Source: Clostridia bacterium
GTDB taxonomy: Bacteria; Bacillota; Clostridia; TANB77; CAG-508
DNA length: 47,150 nucleotides
NCBI GenBank assembly: GCA_022793875.1
Contig: JAAWDR010000018.1
Coordinates: forward strand, 1 to 47,150
Direction: 5' to 3'
Below the pieces are notes generated by a model, which was given only the letters and a program-made list of their open reading frames with translations, did not search any database and was not told the origin of the DNA. The translations under genes and the position numbers were made by a program. Below are positions 1 to 7,971 of this stretch, one piece after another. Numbering within the stretch: position 1 is the stretch's first letter; each line of letters starts with the position of its first letter.

Positions 1-120
1 TAAATAGAAGATTAAGCCTGCTCGGCGCCTTCTAACTTGCGTGGCTTGAGATATATAGCAATATATATCCTAGATAAATGACTATTTTAAAAGACGGAAC
101 CCGGCTTACAGATTTACTCT
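1..120 (+). ncRNA. rnpB: RNase P RNA, 3' part (class A-like)
   Basis: This is the 3' end of the catalytic RNA of RNase P, which matures tRNA 5' ends; the 5' part lies outside the window. Two blocks match the conserved 3' core of bacterial RNase P RNA: CCTAGATAAATGACTATT near 69-86 and GACGGAACCCGGCTTACAG near 93-111. E. coli RnpB has the same order (CTAGATGAATGACTG, then GACAGAACCCGGCTTA). The AAATAG near 2-7 matches the conserved segment upstream. A T-run at 119-126 follows and probably ends transcription. Confidence 0.93.
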
Positions 121-162
121 TTTTTTGTTGTATAGGAAAAATTAAAGGTTTATAAATAAATT

Positions 163-192
163 TTGACAAAAAAAGTATAAAAGTGTTATAAT
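163..192 (+). promoter_or_regulatory. Sigma-A-type promoter of the first hydrolase operon
   Basis: TTGACA at 163-168 and TATAAT at 187-192 are separated by 18 bases. The promoter lies just after the rnpB terminator and before the repeat-rich leader of the hydrolase at 375. Confidence 0.8.
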
Positions 193-207
193 CCACATAA
201 AGAAGGG

Positions 208-354
208 TTATTTTTGGTTAGTTTTGGGACAGGCACAAAACTAACCAAAATGGATAGCTGGGATTAGCCAGCCATTCTGCTAATATCATCTTTTTAGCAC
301 AAAACTAACCAAAATGGATAGCTGGGTGCCTGTCCCAAAACTAACCAAAAATAA
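208..354 (+). repeat. Inverted-repeat cassette with internal direct repeats (REP/MITE-like) in the 5' leader
   Basis: A perfect 29-base inverted repeat has arms at 208-236 and 326-354, whose outer ends read TTATTTTTGGTTAG and CTAACCAAAAATAA. Inside, a 30-base direct repeat occurs at 233-262 and 297-326, beginning GCACAAAACTAACC. A smaller dyad (GATTAGC at 263-269 with GCTAAT near 279-284) sits between the direct copies. The whole cassette is transcribed between the promoter at 163-192 and the ribosome binding site at about 356-363, so the RNA would fold into one long branched hairpin ending next to the start site. No coding capacity is seen. Confidence 0.85.
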
Positions 355-374
355 CAAAAGGAGTGAAGCAACGA

Positions 375-1253
375 ATGAAAAAAATAAATTTTTTAGCGAC
401 TGATGGTGTTGCTCTAAATGGAATTATCTATGAAAGTAAGCAAAATACAAAGAGAATTTTATTAGCAATTCATGGTCTGACTAGTAATTGCCTAAAAGAA
501 AGAGATGAAATAATAGCAAGGAAAGTAAATGATGCTGAAATAGATTATTGTTGCTTTAACAACAGAGGAAGTGAATTAGCCCAATATATTAGGAAGAAGA
601 TAGAAGGAAAAGATGAGCAAAAATTAGCAGGAACATCTTATGAAGATGTTTTAGAAAGCTACGAGGATATTGTAGGTGCTATTTTAAAATTAAAAGAATT
701 AGGCTATGAAGATATCTATTTACAAGGACATAGTTTGGGATGTACTAAAATAGTATATACATATCATGAATTAAAAGAAGAAAAGGACGATATATTAAAA
801 AATATAAAGGGAGTTATCTTACTTTCATTAGTAGATATACCAGGAACTCTGAAAGCGTATTTAGGAGATAAATTTGAAGAATATGTAATTTTAGCAGAAA
901 ATAAGGAAAGGGAAGGAAAACAGCTTGAACTAATGCCAAAAGAAGCATTTATTCATCCTGTAAGTGTAAAAACATTTTTAAGATATGCACGAGATAACAA
1001 AGAAATTGATTTTGCAAAATTTGGAGAAGATACCGAACTAAAAAAATTAAATAATATTGAAGTACCTCTATTTATGAGATGGGGAAATGTAAAAGAGATG
1101 ATTATACAGCCAGCAGATGAATTAGTCAATATCGTTAGCAATAGTATTACAAATCCACATAAAGATATTGATTATATAGATGGCAGCAACCATGGATATG
1201 AGGGAAAAGAAGAAGAGCTAGCAGAACAAATTGTAGCATTTATCAAAAGATAA
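375..1253 (+). CDS. Alpha/beta-hydrolase (serine hydrolase)
   Basis: A predicted cytosolic esterase or lipase-like hydrolase of 292 residues; the substrate is unknown. The oxyanion-hole HG is in LLAIHGLTS (about residues 29-37), the nucleophile Ser120 is in GHSLG (118-122), and the catalytic His lies in NHGYEG near the C-terminus. No signal peptide or membrane segment is seen. I chose ATG 375 because AAAAGGAG at 356-363 is spaced correctly for it; an in-frame GTG at 363 lies within that ribosome binding site and is unlikely. It is first in a run with the DUF2974 gene (15-base gap) and the MFS gene. The leader carries the large inverted-repeat cassette, which could affect expression. Confidence 0.85.
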   Translation: MKKINFLATDGVALNGIIYESKQNTKRILLAIHGLTSNCLKERDEIIARKVNDAEIDYCCFNNRGSELAQYIRKKIEGKDEQKLAGTSYEDVLESYEDIVGAILKLKELGYEDIYLQGHSLGCTKIVYTYHELKEEKDDILKNIKGVILLSLVDIPGTLKAYLGDKFEEYVILAENKEREGKQLELMPKEAFIHPVSVKTFLRYARDNKEIDFAKFGEDTELKKLNNIEVPLFMRWGNVKEMIIQPADELVNIVSNSITNPHKDIDYIDGSNHGYEGKEEELAEQIVAFIKR

Positions 1254-1268
1254 GGAGAAAGAGGTATT

Positions 1269-2351
1269 ATGGCAAATATCTTTGATTATATGAATTGGAG
1301 AGATTTGAAGTTAAAACAAGTAGAATTTAATGAAATCGATAATCTTATTTTATCAAGATTATCATATTTCCCATTTGATGGATATTTACAAGAAGGGGAA
1401 GAAATAACATTAAAAGAAGCTTACCAACGATACCAAGAAATGGGAACAACAGGTAGAATTCTACAACAAGAAGATATTGAGTTATACCCAATATTGGCTA
1501 ATAGTATTCGATTTGGAGACATGAAACTTTGCTATTATGTCAATAAAATTGATCCGATTCAAGAAAAACAATTTTCAGCTATTACAATACAAATGGAAGA
1601 TGGTACAATCTATGTATCTTATAGAGGAACTGATAACACAATTATTGGATGGAAAGAAGACTTCAATATGAGTTTTAGTGAATTAGTACCAGCCCAAACT
1701 GATGCAGTAGCTTATTTAGAAGAAGTTGCAAAAAAATATAAAAATAAAATTCGTGTAGGAGGCCATTCTAAGGGAGGAAATCTGGCTGTATATGCAGCAG
1801 CATTTTGTTCTTCTAAAATACAAAAAAGAATTATCAATGTTTATAATAATGATGGACCTGGATTTTGTGATAAAATCATTCAGTGCGAATCGTATCGAAA
1901 AATAGTAAATAAGGTACATACTTATATACCACAAACTTCTATTATTGGAAGATTACTAAATCATAAAGAAGAAACCACAATTTTAAAAAGCACAGAAACA
2001 GGAATTATGCAACATGATTTATATTCTTGGCAAGTATTAGGTGGAAAATTTGTAAGAGATGAGTTAACGAATTCGAGTGAATTTATTGATAAAACCATAA
2101 CTAATTGGCTAAAAGAAGTAACACCTAAGCAGAGAGAAAAATTTATTGATACCCTATTTGAAATCTTAAATACAACACAAGCAGAAACATTATCAGATAT
2201 AAAAAATAAGGCATTTTTAAATGCGAAAACAATGGTGAAAACCTATCAGAATTTAGATCCAGAAGATAAGAAAATTATGATAAAAACAATAGAAGAATTT
2301 TTAAGAATAGGAAAAAGCAATATACCAAAACCAAAATTGAAAAAACATTAA
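1269..2351 (+). CDS. DUF2974 (Mbeg1-like) lipase-fold protein
   Basis: A 360-residue protein of the Mbeg1-like DUF2974 family, which resembles class 3 lipases; the natural substrate is not known. The N-terminus (MANIFDYMNWRDL) and the central VSYRGTD block are typical of the family. The nucleophile elbow GGHSKGGNLAVYAA is near residues 164-177. The C-terminal ~100 residues are rich in Lys and Glu and probably helical. The ribosome binding site AAGGAGA precedes the ATG by a normal distance. The preceding hydrolase ends 15 bases upstream, so the two serine hydrolases are probably co-transcribed and may act on related lipids or esters (inference). Confidence 0.85.
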   Translation: MANIFDYMNWRDLKLKQVEFNEIDNLILSRLSYFPFDGYLQEGEEITLKEAYQRYQEMGTTGRILQQEDIELYPILANSIRFGDMKLCYYVNKIDPIQEKQFSAITIQMEDGTIYVSYRGTDNTIIGWKEDFNMSFSELVPAQTDAVAYLEEVAKKYKNKIRVGGHSKGGNLAVYAAAFCSSKIQKRIINVYNNDGPGFCDKIIQCESYRKIVNKVHTYIPQTSIIGRLLNHKEETTILKSTETGIMQHDLYSWQVLGGKFVRDELTNSSEFIDKTITNWLKEVTPKQREKFIDTLFEILNTTQAETLSDIKNKAFLNAKTMVKTYQNLDPEDKKIMIKTIEEFLRIGKSNIPKPKLKKH

Positions 2352-2375
2352 AATACAAAGGAGAAAGATATACCA

Positions 2376-3653
2376 ATGAATCAAGAAAAAAAGATTAGAA
2401 AAGCAAGAAAACAGAATATGAAACTATATTCTTTATATCGCGCCATATCAATTGATTTAATTTTTTATTATGCAATAGAATTTTTATTTTTAACACAAGT
2501 AAAACATTTAAGTAGCTCAGATGTTGTTTTAGGTGGCGCATTTTATGCTATTTTTATGATTATTTTCCAAATACCAGCAAGTATTATAATTGATAAAGTG
2601 GGAACTAGAAAATGTACCATCTTAGCTAATATATTTAATATAATATTTATTGTATTAATTATGTCCTGTAAAAACTTAGGAATGCTAATTTTTGCACAAT
2701 TTATTAGTAGTATATGTTTTTCTTTAAAGGATATATCAGATACAGCTTTAATCCAATATTCAATTCCAGAAACAGAAAAACAAGGGGAGATATTTTCTAA
2801 ATTAGAGGGAAAAGGAACCAAAGATTATTACTTATTAAATGCAGGAACATACATCATTTCTGGATTTCTGTATGTTATAAATCCATATATTCCTATTACA
2901 GGGAGCTTATGTTTTGCGATATTAGCAACTGTTATGTCATTAGGCTTTAGTGATATCGAAGAAGAAAAAAAGGAGAAAACAGATACTAAAAATTATATGA
3001 AAGATTTATGGGAAGGAATAAAATTTATTGCTAATTCACAACGATTAAGAAGCTTATTTTTATATTCAGGAATAGCTTGGGGAGTATTTTGTCTAATGAG
3101 TACTTATCGTTCGAGTTTGCTAGTTGATATTGGAACACCAGAGCAGATAATTACATTAATAGCAGCTATCTTAAGCTTTTCAGCAGCAATCGGTTCAAAA
3201 AAACAAATGGAATTTCATAATTATTTCCGAAATAAATCATTATCTGCTATTTTATTTATTATGACATTTTCTATTTTGATAGTAGGAATTTTAACTGCCA
3301 TGAATATATCTTATGGAATTACATTAGCCATTATAGTAATAGGATTTATCTTAATTGATTTTGTAAAAGGAATGAGTGGCGTCTTATCAACAAGATATTT
3401 GGGAAACTTTGCAAATGAAAAGATATTAACACAAATTTATGCTGTAAATGCTATCAGCAGAAATGTTTTTAGAGCGGTTATTAGCTTTTTAGGAGCTTAC
3501 TTATTACGAGTAACTGATACAACCAATGGAATGATTTTGGTGGGAATTATTTTGTTGATTACTGTTTTAGGTCTAGTTGGTTATATGAAAACAAGATTGG
3601 GATTAAAGCCAAAAGAATATAATGAAAATGAATTTTTTAAGGAAGAAAAATAG
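2376..3653 (+). CDS. MFS transporter
   Basis: An integral membrane protein of 425 residues with about 12 hydrophobic segments in two halves, split by a charged loop rich in Glu and Lys near residues 193-210 (DIEEEKKEKTD). The loop after the second helix contains DKVGTRK, a form of the MFS DxxGxRK signature. It is likely a proton-driven exporter, but the substrate cannot be read from the sequence. It starts 24 bases after the DUF2974 gene with an AAAGGAGAAAG ribosome binding site, so it is third in that operon. A new promoter follows at 3688, which marks the operon end. Confidence 0.85.
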   Translation: MNQEKKIRKARKQNMKLYSLYRAISIDLIFYYAIEFLFLTQVKHLSSSDVVLGGAFYAIFMIIFQIPASIIIDKVGTRKCTILANIFNIIFIVLIMSCKNLGMLIFAQFISSICFSLKDISDTALIQYSIPETEKQGEIFSKLEGKGTKDYYLLNAGTYIISGFLYVINPYIPITGSLCFAILATVMSLGFSDIEEEKKEKTDTKNYMKDLWEGIKFIANSQRLRSLFLYSGIAWGVFCLMSTYRSSLLVDIGTPEQIITLIAAILSFSAAIGSKKQMEFHNYFRNKSLSAILFIMTFSILIVGILTAMNISYGITLAIIVIGFILIDFVKGMSGVLSTRYLGNFANEKILTQIYAVNAISRNVFRAVISFLGAYLLRVTDTTNGMILVGIILLITVLGLVGYMKTRLGLKPKEYNENEFFKEEK

Positions 3654-3687
3654 ATAAAATTTTAGTGGGAATTGAATTGTATTAAAG

Positions 3688-3717
3688 TTGACATTCTTTA
3701 GAATATCTATATATAAT
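3688..3717 (+). promoter_or_regulatory. Promoter of the prepilin-like Ig-domain gene
   Basis: TTGACA at 3688-3693 and TATAAT at 3712-3717 with an 18-base spacer, about 30 bases before the start codon at 3749. Confidence 0.8.
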
Positions 3718-3748
3718 GATAAAAAACTAAAGAAAAAAGAGGGGAAAA

Positions 3749-5369
3749 ATGAAGAATGATAATAAAAAAGCTCAAAATGGAATCACATTAGTAGCTCTTG
3801 TAATTACAATTATAGTATTACTTATTTTGGCAGGAGTTAGTATTATAACATTGACAGGAAAAAACGGCATATTAATAAAATCAAAAGAAGCTGGAAAAAT
3901 ATCTGAATTAAAAGAAATAGAAGAAATGGGACAAATGTCACTTGTAGCAAGAAAAATAGATGAAAAAATAATAGGAGAAGAAGCCACTTTAGCAGGAGTA
4001 ATCAGCGATTTAAAATCAATGGGATATAAAATTGAACAAACAGTTAGTGATTCCACAGATGTAGAAAAAATCATGTTAAGTCGTAGTGAAATTGCAATGA
4101 GTAGAAATGCAACAGAAATGTTGTCTTATACATTGGTTTATAAAAATAAAGGAGCTCAATACTTTGTAAAAGTACAAGGAAATTATTATGAAATAGTCTT
4201 AAATAATGGAAAAATTTCAGTTAATACAGAAATAGCTGATTTTGAAAAAATAAAAGAATCTAGTCAAATAAGAATAACCTCTAGTAATAATAATTTGCTT
4301 AAAATAGAAGAAGGAGAGAATGGACAAATAACTTTGAAATCTGAAAATGAAGTAGGCGAAACAACAATAAAAGTAAGAGAAGAAAAAAGTGGTATAGAAG
4401 CAAGTTGTGTTGTAACCGTAAAAATACCAGTAACTGCCTTAACGGTAAACCCAGCGACAACGGTAATTTTACTAGGAGATACTATAAAGTTAACAGCAAA
4501 TCCTACACCAACTAATACCACCGAAAAAATAACATGGAATACTTCTGATGCAAGTATAGCAACAGTATCAAAAGATGGCAGTGTAAAAGGTGAAAAAGAA
4601 GGAAAAGTGACAATTACAGCAAGCTGCGGAGAGAAGTCAGCTTCTTGTAAGATAATTATATCTTTGCCAGGAAAAGCTGCTACTGTAACAAAAAATATGT
4701 ATGGTAAATATGTAACAAATTATGATAATACGAATCATTGGCAAATATTTTTTACAGATTTAGAAAATATTTATCTTATTTATGACGATGTTATAGCTGA
4801 TCCAATTTATAATGATAATACACTTAAATCAGCAGTTGATGCTGGAAATTATGTAGAAGGAACAAAAATGTTATCAGATAAAAATAGATTTCCAGGATAT
4901 GAATGGAACTATAGTACGAATATGAAAAATGTGGGAGATTCTTATGAATGTTACCAAGCTTATTTATTCCTGATGGATAGTGGAAATGTATGGAATCAAC
5001 AATATAAAACAACATATATGGATTATGCCATTGGTGGTCCAACTCCTGAAATGATACAACAAGCACGAGCTTGTCAAAGTAGATATACATCTTTTGAGGG
5101 ACGGAAATACATATGGTTATTATTGGCAAAGTCAGCATTATTCTGGAGGATTCGAAAAGCCGATCGATAATGGAAAAAGCTATTGGTTAAGTGGACCACA
5201 GAAACCAGGTACGTACACAAAAGGAAGAGTCTATAATATTGAAACTGGTAGGGCTTGTTATAGTTGGAAAGATTATACAGAATCTTGTGGATTTCGACCA
5301 GTTATAAAATTGAATTCAAAAATTGTATTAGAAACAAAAGATAATGGAGAAACTTATCAGATACAATAA
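3749..5369 (+). pseudogene. Prepilin-like surface protein with Ig-like (BIG2) domain, frameshifted near its C-terminus
   Basis: The N-terminus resembles type IV prepilin leaders: NGITLVALVITIIVLLILAG at about residues 11-30, with a charged end, a Gly before the hydrophobic helix and no Glu at position 5. Residues 226-308 form a bacterial Ig-like (BIG2) domain (VTALTVNPATTVILLGDTI, then SIATVSKDGSVKG). The first frame stops at 5170. The family-like C-terminus (SYWLSGP, then SCGFRPVIKLN) is in the +1 frame and ends at 5369. Removing one G from the GGG near 5098-5100 joins both frames smoothly, so a single-base insertion is likely. It may be a true pseudogene or a sequencing error. The product would be surface-exposed; its role is unknown. 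Confidence 0.75.
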
Positions 5370-5393
5370 TCAAACAGTAAAAACAGAAAATAC

Positions 5394-5451
5394 TTGACAA
5401 AATTAAGTTACAGTTGTAAACTATAAGCAAAGTTTACAACTGTAATTTTTT
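5394..5451 (+). promoter_or_regulatory. Promoter with BlaI/MecI-type operator dyad; may also act as terminator
   Basis: TTGACA at 5394-5399 and TAAACT at 5417-5422 (17-base spacer) form a candidate promoter. Two perfect 15-base inverted arms lie at 5408-5422 and 5431-5445. Each contains the BlaI-family half-site pattern TACA-N2-TGTA: TACAGTTGTA at 5409-5418 and TACAACTGTA at 5435-5444. The left arm covers the -10 region, as expected for a repressor site. Six T residues at 5446-5451 follow the right arm, so in RNA the dyad could also terminate transcription from the upstream gene. That it is the site for the BlaI encoded at 5499 is inference. Confidence 0.75.
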
Positions 5452-5498
5452 GCGAAGAAAGATGGAACGTCCCTCTAGTCCCATGAAAGGAAGAAAAA

Positions 5499-5873
5499 AT
5501 GAAAAACAAAAAATATGAAATAACAAATGCAGAATTAGAAATAATGAATGTGTTATGGGAAAAGTCTCCTATAACTTTAAACGAAATAGTAGAATCTTTA
5601 AGCAAAGAAGAAGCGAAAAACAAAAACACAATAAAAACACTATTATATCGCTTAGTAGAAAAAGAAAGTGTTATATCGAAAACAACCTTAAATCAAAAGA
5701 GAAATCTTTTTGAACCAGCAATTTCACAAAAGCAATATCAAAGAAGGGAAAATGAGAATTTTTTACAGAAATTGTACCATGGAAGTACTAATAAATTATT
5801 ACTAAATTTTGTAGAAGAGAAAAAAATATCAAAAAAGGATTTACAAGAATTACTAGATTTAATTGAAGATTAA
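5499..5873 (+). CDS. blaI: BlaI/MecI/CopY-family transcriptional repressor
   Basis: A 124-residue winged-helix repressor, the usual family length. The N-terminus (EITNAELEIMNVLWEKSPI, residues 6-24) and the recognition region (NTIKTLLYRLVEKESV, about 47-62) are typical; the C-terminal helices form the dimerisation arm that the partner protease cleaves. The start has a good AAAGGAAG site. A BlaR1-like protease follows 21 bases downstream, then a PBP, which is the gene order of mec/bla regulatory operons. It probably represses its own operon through the TACA-N2-TGTA dyad at 5408-5445. Confidence 0.92.
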   Translation: MKNKKYEITNAELEIMNVLWEKSPITLNEIVESLSKEEAKNKNTIKTLLYRLVEKESVISKTTLNQKRNLFEPAISQKQYQRRENENFLQKLYHGSTNKLLLNFVEEKKISKKDLQELLDLIED

Positions 5874-5894
5874 AAAAGAAAGAGAGCGCAAAAT

Positions 5895-7949
5895 ATGCAA
5901 AATATACAAATCATATTCAGTAATATTATATATATGGCTGTAATGGCAACCTTAGTAGCTGGTATTATTTTGTTATTAAGAAAAGTATTTGACCAAAAAA
6001 TATCGCCCAAATGGAAATTTGCAATGTGGGGTTTATTATTAATCAGTTTGATAATTCCTTTTCGAATTACACTATATGCTAACAATGATAATTTTTATAC
6101 AGTCAGTAGCATAGTAGATTGGATAGATAAAGCAAAAAGAATTTTAAGTGTCAGTCAATATGGAAAAATAGCAACAGTGATATGGATAAGTGGAATCCTA
6201 ATATTATGGGGAATTTATACTGTAAATAGTAGGCGAATAAAAAGAAAAATAGGAAAAAAAGAGGTCAAAGAAGAACGAATTTTAAAGTTATTTCAAGAAG
6301 CAAAGAATGAATTAGAGATAAGAAAAGAAATAAAACTAGTAGAACAAAAAGAAAGAATTACACCATGCATCTATGGAATGATACATCCCCAAATATTAGT
6401 AACACAGGATATATTAAAAAAGTCAGATGAAGTAATAAAACATATTCTAATGCATGAATTAGCACACTACAAAAAAAAAGATATATGGCTTAATAAATTT
6501 CTTTTAGTCATTACCAGCATTTATTGGTTTAACCCAGTTATATGGTTTTGTTTTAAACAAATTAGACAAGACATGGAACTAAAAGCAGATGAATTAGTAT
6601 TAAGTAAATTACCCAAACAGAACGAAAAGGAATATGCAAAATCATTGGTAACAATTTTACCAATTTCACAAGAAGAAAAAATGACAACAAGATTATTATA
6701 TGTGACAGATGGAAAGAAAAATATGGAAAGAAGAATAAAAATGATAAAATTAGCAAAGCAGTTTAAAGAATACAAAACATTAATTGGGGTTACTACCACT
6801 ATTTTGACACTATGTTTGGGAATATTATTATTTACGCAAATAAAACCAAAGGAAGAACAAGAAACGTTTAATCAGGTAAAATATTTTGAAACGCCAGATA
6901 GAATTGTTTATAAAGTAAAAGAACAAGATCGATATTATGTGTATACGGCAGCCAAAACAGATTATAATAAACTATTAAATCAATTAACAAAGTGCATTGA
7001 TGGTGTAGGAGAAGGAGCAAGAGTATCACAGGAAGAAATAAAGAAAATTGAGCAGGAAGAAAATTACATAGAGTTAGATTATGATACCATAAGCAAAAAT
7101 TATTTGATAGCTTACCAAAAAGAAAATTATAATGTTATTAAAAGAACAGATGAAGGTGGAGTCGTCGTAAGAAATAATATCAAACAAAAAGAAAAACTAG
7201 AAAAATTATTGAAAAAACAAATAAAAGAAAAAGCAGAAGTTTATCAAATGGCAGATAATAAAGAATATAAAGTGCCAGAACCGATTTCCTATGAAGTTCC
7301 AACTTGGTCAAATGAATTAAAAAAATATGAGCCAGGGACTTATAGTGTAAGATTAGGGAACAAGCAAGCTTGGGAAAGATTTAAAGAAAACAATCAAATT
7401 GCAATGTCACAAGAAATAACAGAGGAGCAATTTGAAAAAACAAATGTGATAGCAACCATAACGAAGTATCAAATTGAAAAAATAGAAACAAGAATAGGTG
7501 GAGCAACTCTTTATTTTGCAGGAGAAGAAGAACCGAATCAATATTATATTAATATCTATTGTATGAGCAAAGCTGTGAACAGCAATTGTATTTATCGAAA
7601 CTTTAATAATATTAAAGTGACCAAAAATATAATAAAAAGAGAAGAATTAAAAAAAGAAACACTAGAAGCAGAAGAAGTTTCTATGTCAATTAAAAATTTA
7701 TCACAAAAAGGAAACAATATCATATTAACAGGAGAAATAACAGAATATTACAGTGAATATGAGCAAGTGAATTTTGAAGTTGAAGTGATAGTAGATAAAG
7801 ATACACAAATTTTTTCAAATACAAAAAATCAATGGGAAGAATTACAAAAAATGAAAGAAAGAGGAGATAACATTTTTGTAACATTTCGAAAAACAGAAAA
7901 ACAACAAGGAAAGTTGGTAGCTCAAAATATAGAAGTAATGGGATGCTAA
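5895..7949 (+). CDS. BlaR1/MecR1-like M56 membrane metalloprotease with non-standard sensor domain
   Basis: A 684-residue membrane protein. Hydrophobic segments lie at about residues 5-28, 41-63, 93-113, 200-220 and 297-318. The zinc motif HELAH is at 187-191, with the downstream Glu in DMELKADELVL, which matches peptidase family M56. In known systems, ligand binding outside the cell activates the protease, which leads to BlaI cleavage. Here the extracellular part (about 320-684) has no SxxK/SxN/KTG set and does not look like a penicillin-binding domain. Instead it is a Lys/Glu-rich region ending in a beta-rich segment like a small OB-type domain. The stimulus is therefore unknown. It sits between blaI and a MecA-like PBP. 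Confidence 0.88.
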   Translation: MQNIQIIFSNIIYMAVMATLVAGIILLLRKVFDQKISPKWKFAMWGLLLISLIIPFRITLYANNDNFYTVSSIVDWIDKAKRILSVSQYGKIATVIWISGILILWGIYTVNSRRIKRKIGKKEVKEERILKLFQEAKNELEIRKEIKLVEQKERITPCIYGMIHPQILVTQDILKKSDEVIKHILMHELAHYKKKDIWLNKFLLVITSIYWFNPVIWFCFKQIRQDMELKADELVLSKLPKQNEKEYAKSLVTILPISQEEKMTTRLLYVTDGKKNMERRIKMIKLAKQFKEYKTLIGVTTTILTLCLGILLFTQIKPKEEQETFNQVKYFETPDRIVYKVKEQDRYYVYTAAKTDYNKLLNQLTKCIDGVGEGARVSQEEIKKIEQEENYIELDYDTISKNYLIAYQKENYNVIKRTDEGGVVVRNNIKQKEKLEKLLKKQIKEKAEVYQMADNKEYKVPEPISYEVPTWSNELKKYEPGTYSVRLGNKQAWERFKENNQIAMSQEITEEQFEKTNVIATITKYQIEKIETRIGGATLYFAGEEEPNQYYINIYCMSKAVNSNCIYRNFNNIKVTKNIIKREELKKETLEAEEVSMSIKNLSQKGNNIILTGEITEYYSEYEQVNFEVEVIVDKDTQIFSNTKNQWEELQKMKERGDNIFVTFRKTEKQQGKLVAQNIEVMGC

Positions 7950-7971
7950 GAAAAGAATAAAGGAGAATTTT

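Noticed and set aside
5461..5485. GGAACGTCCCTCTAGTCCC before blaI, resembling REP-type GGGAC elements and the repeat at 208
   Set aside because: Only a short partial similarity and no pairing arms; not enough to call a repeat.
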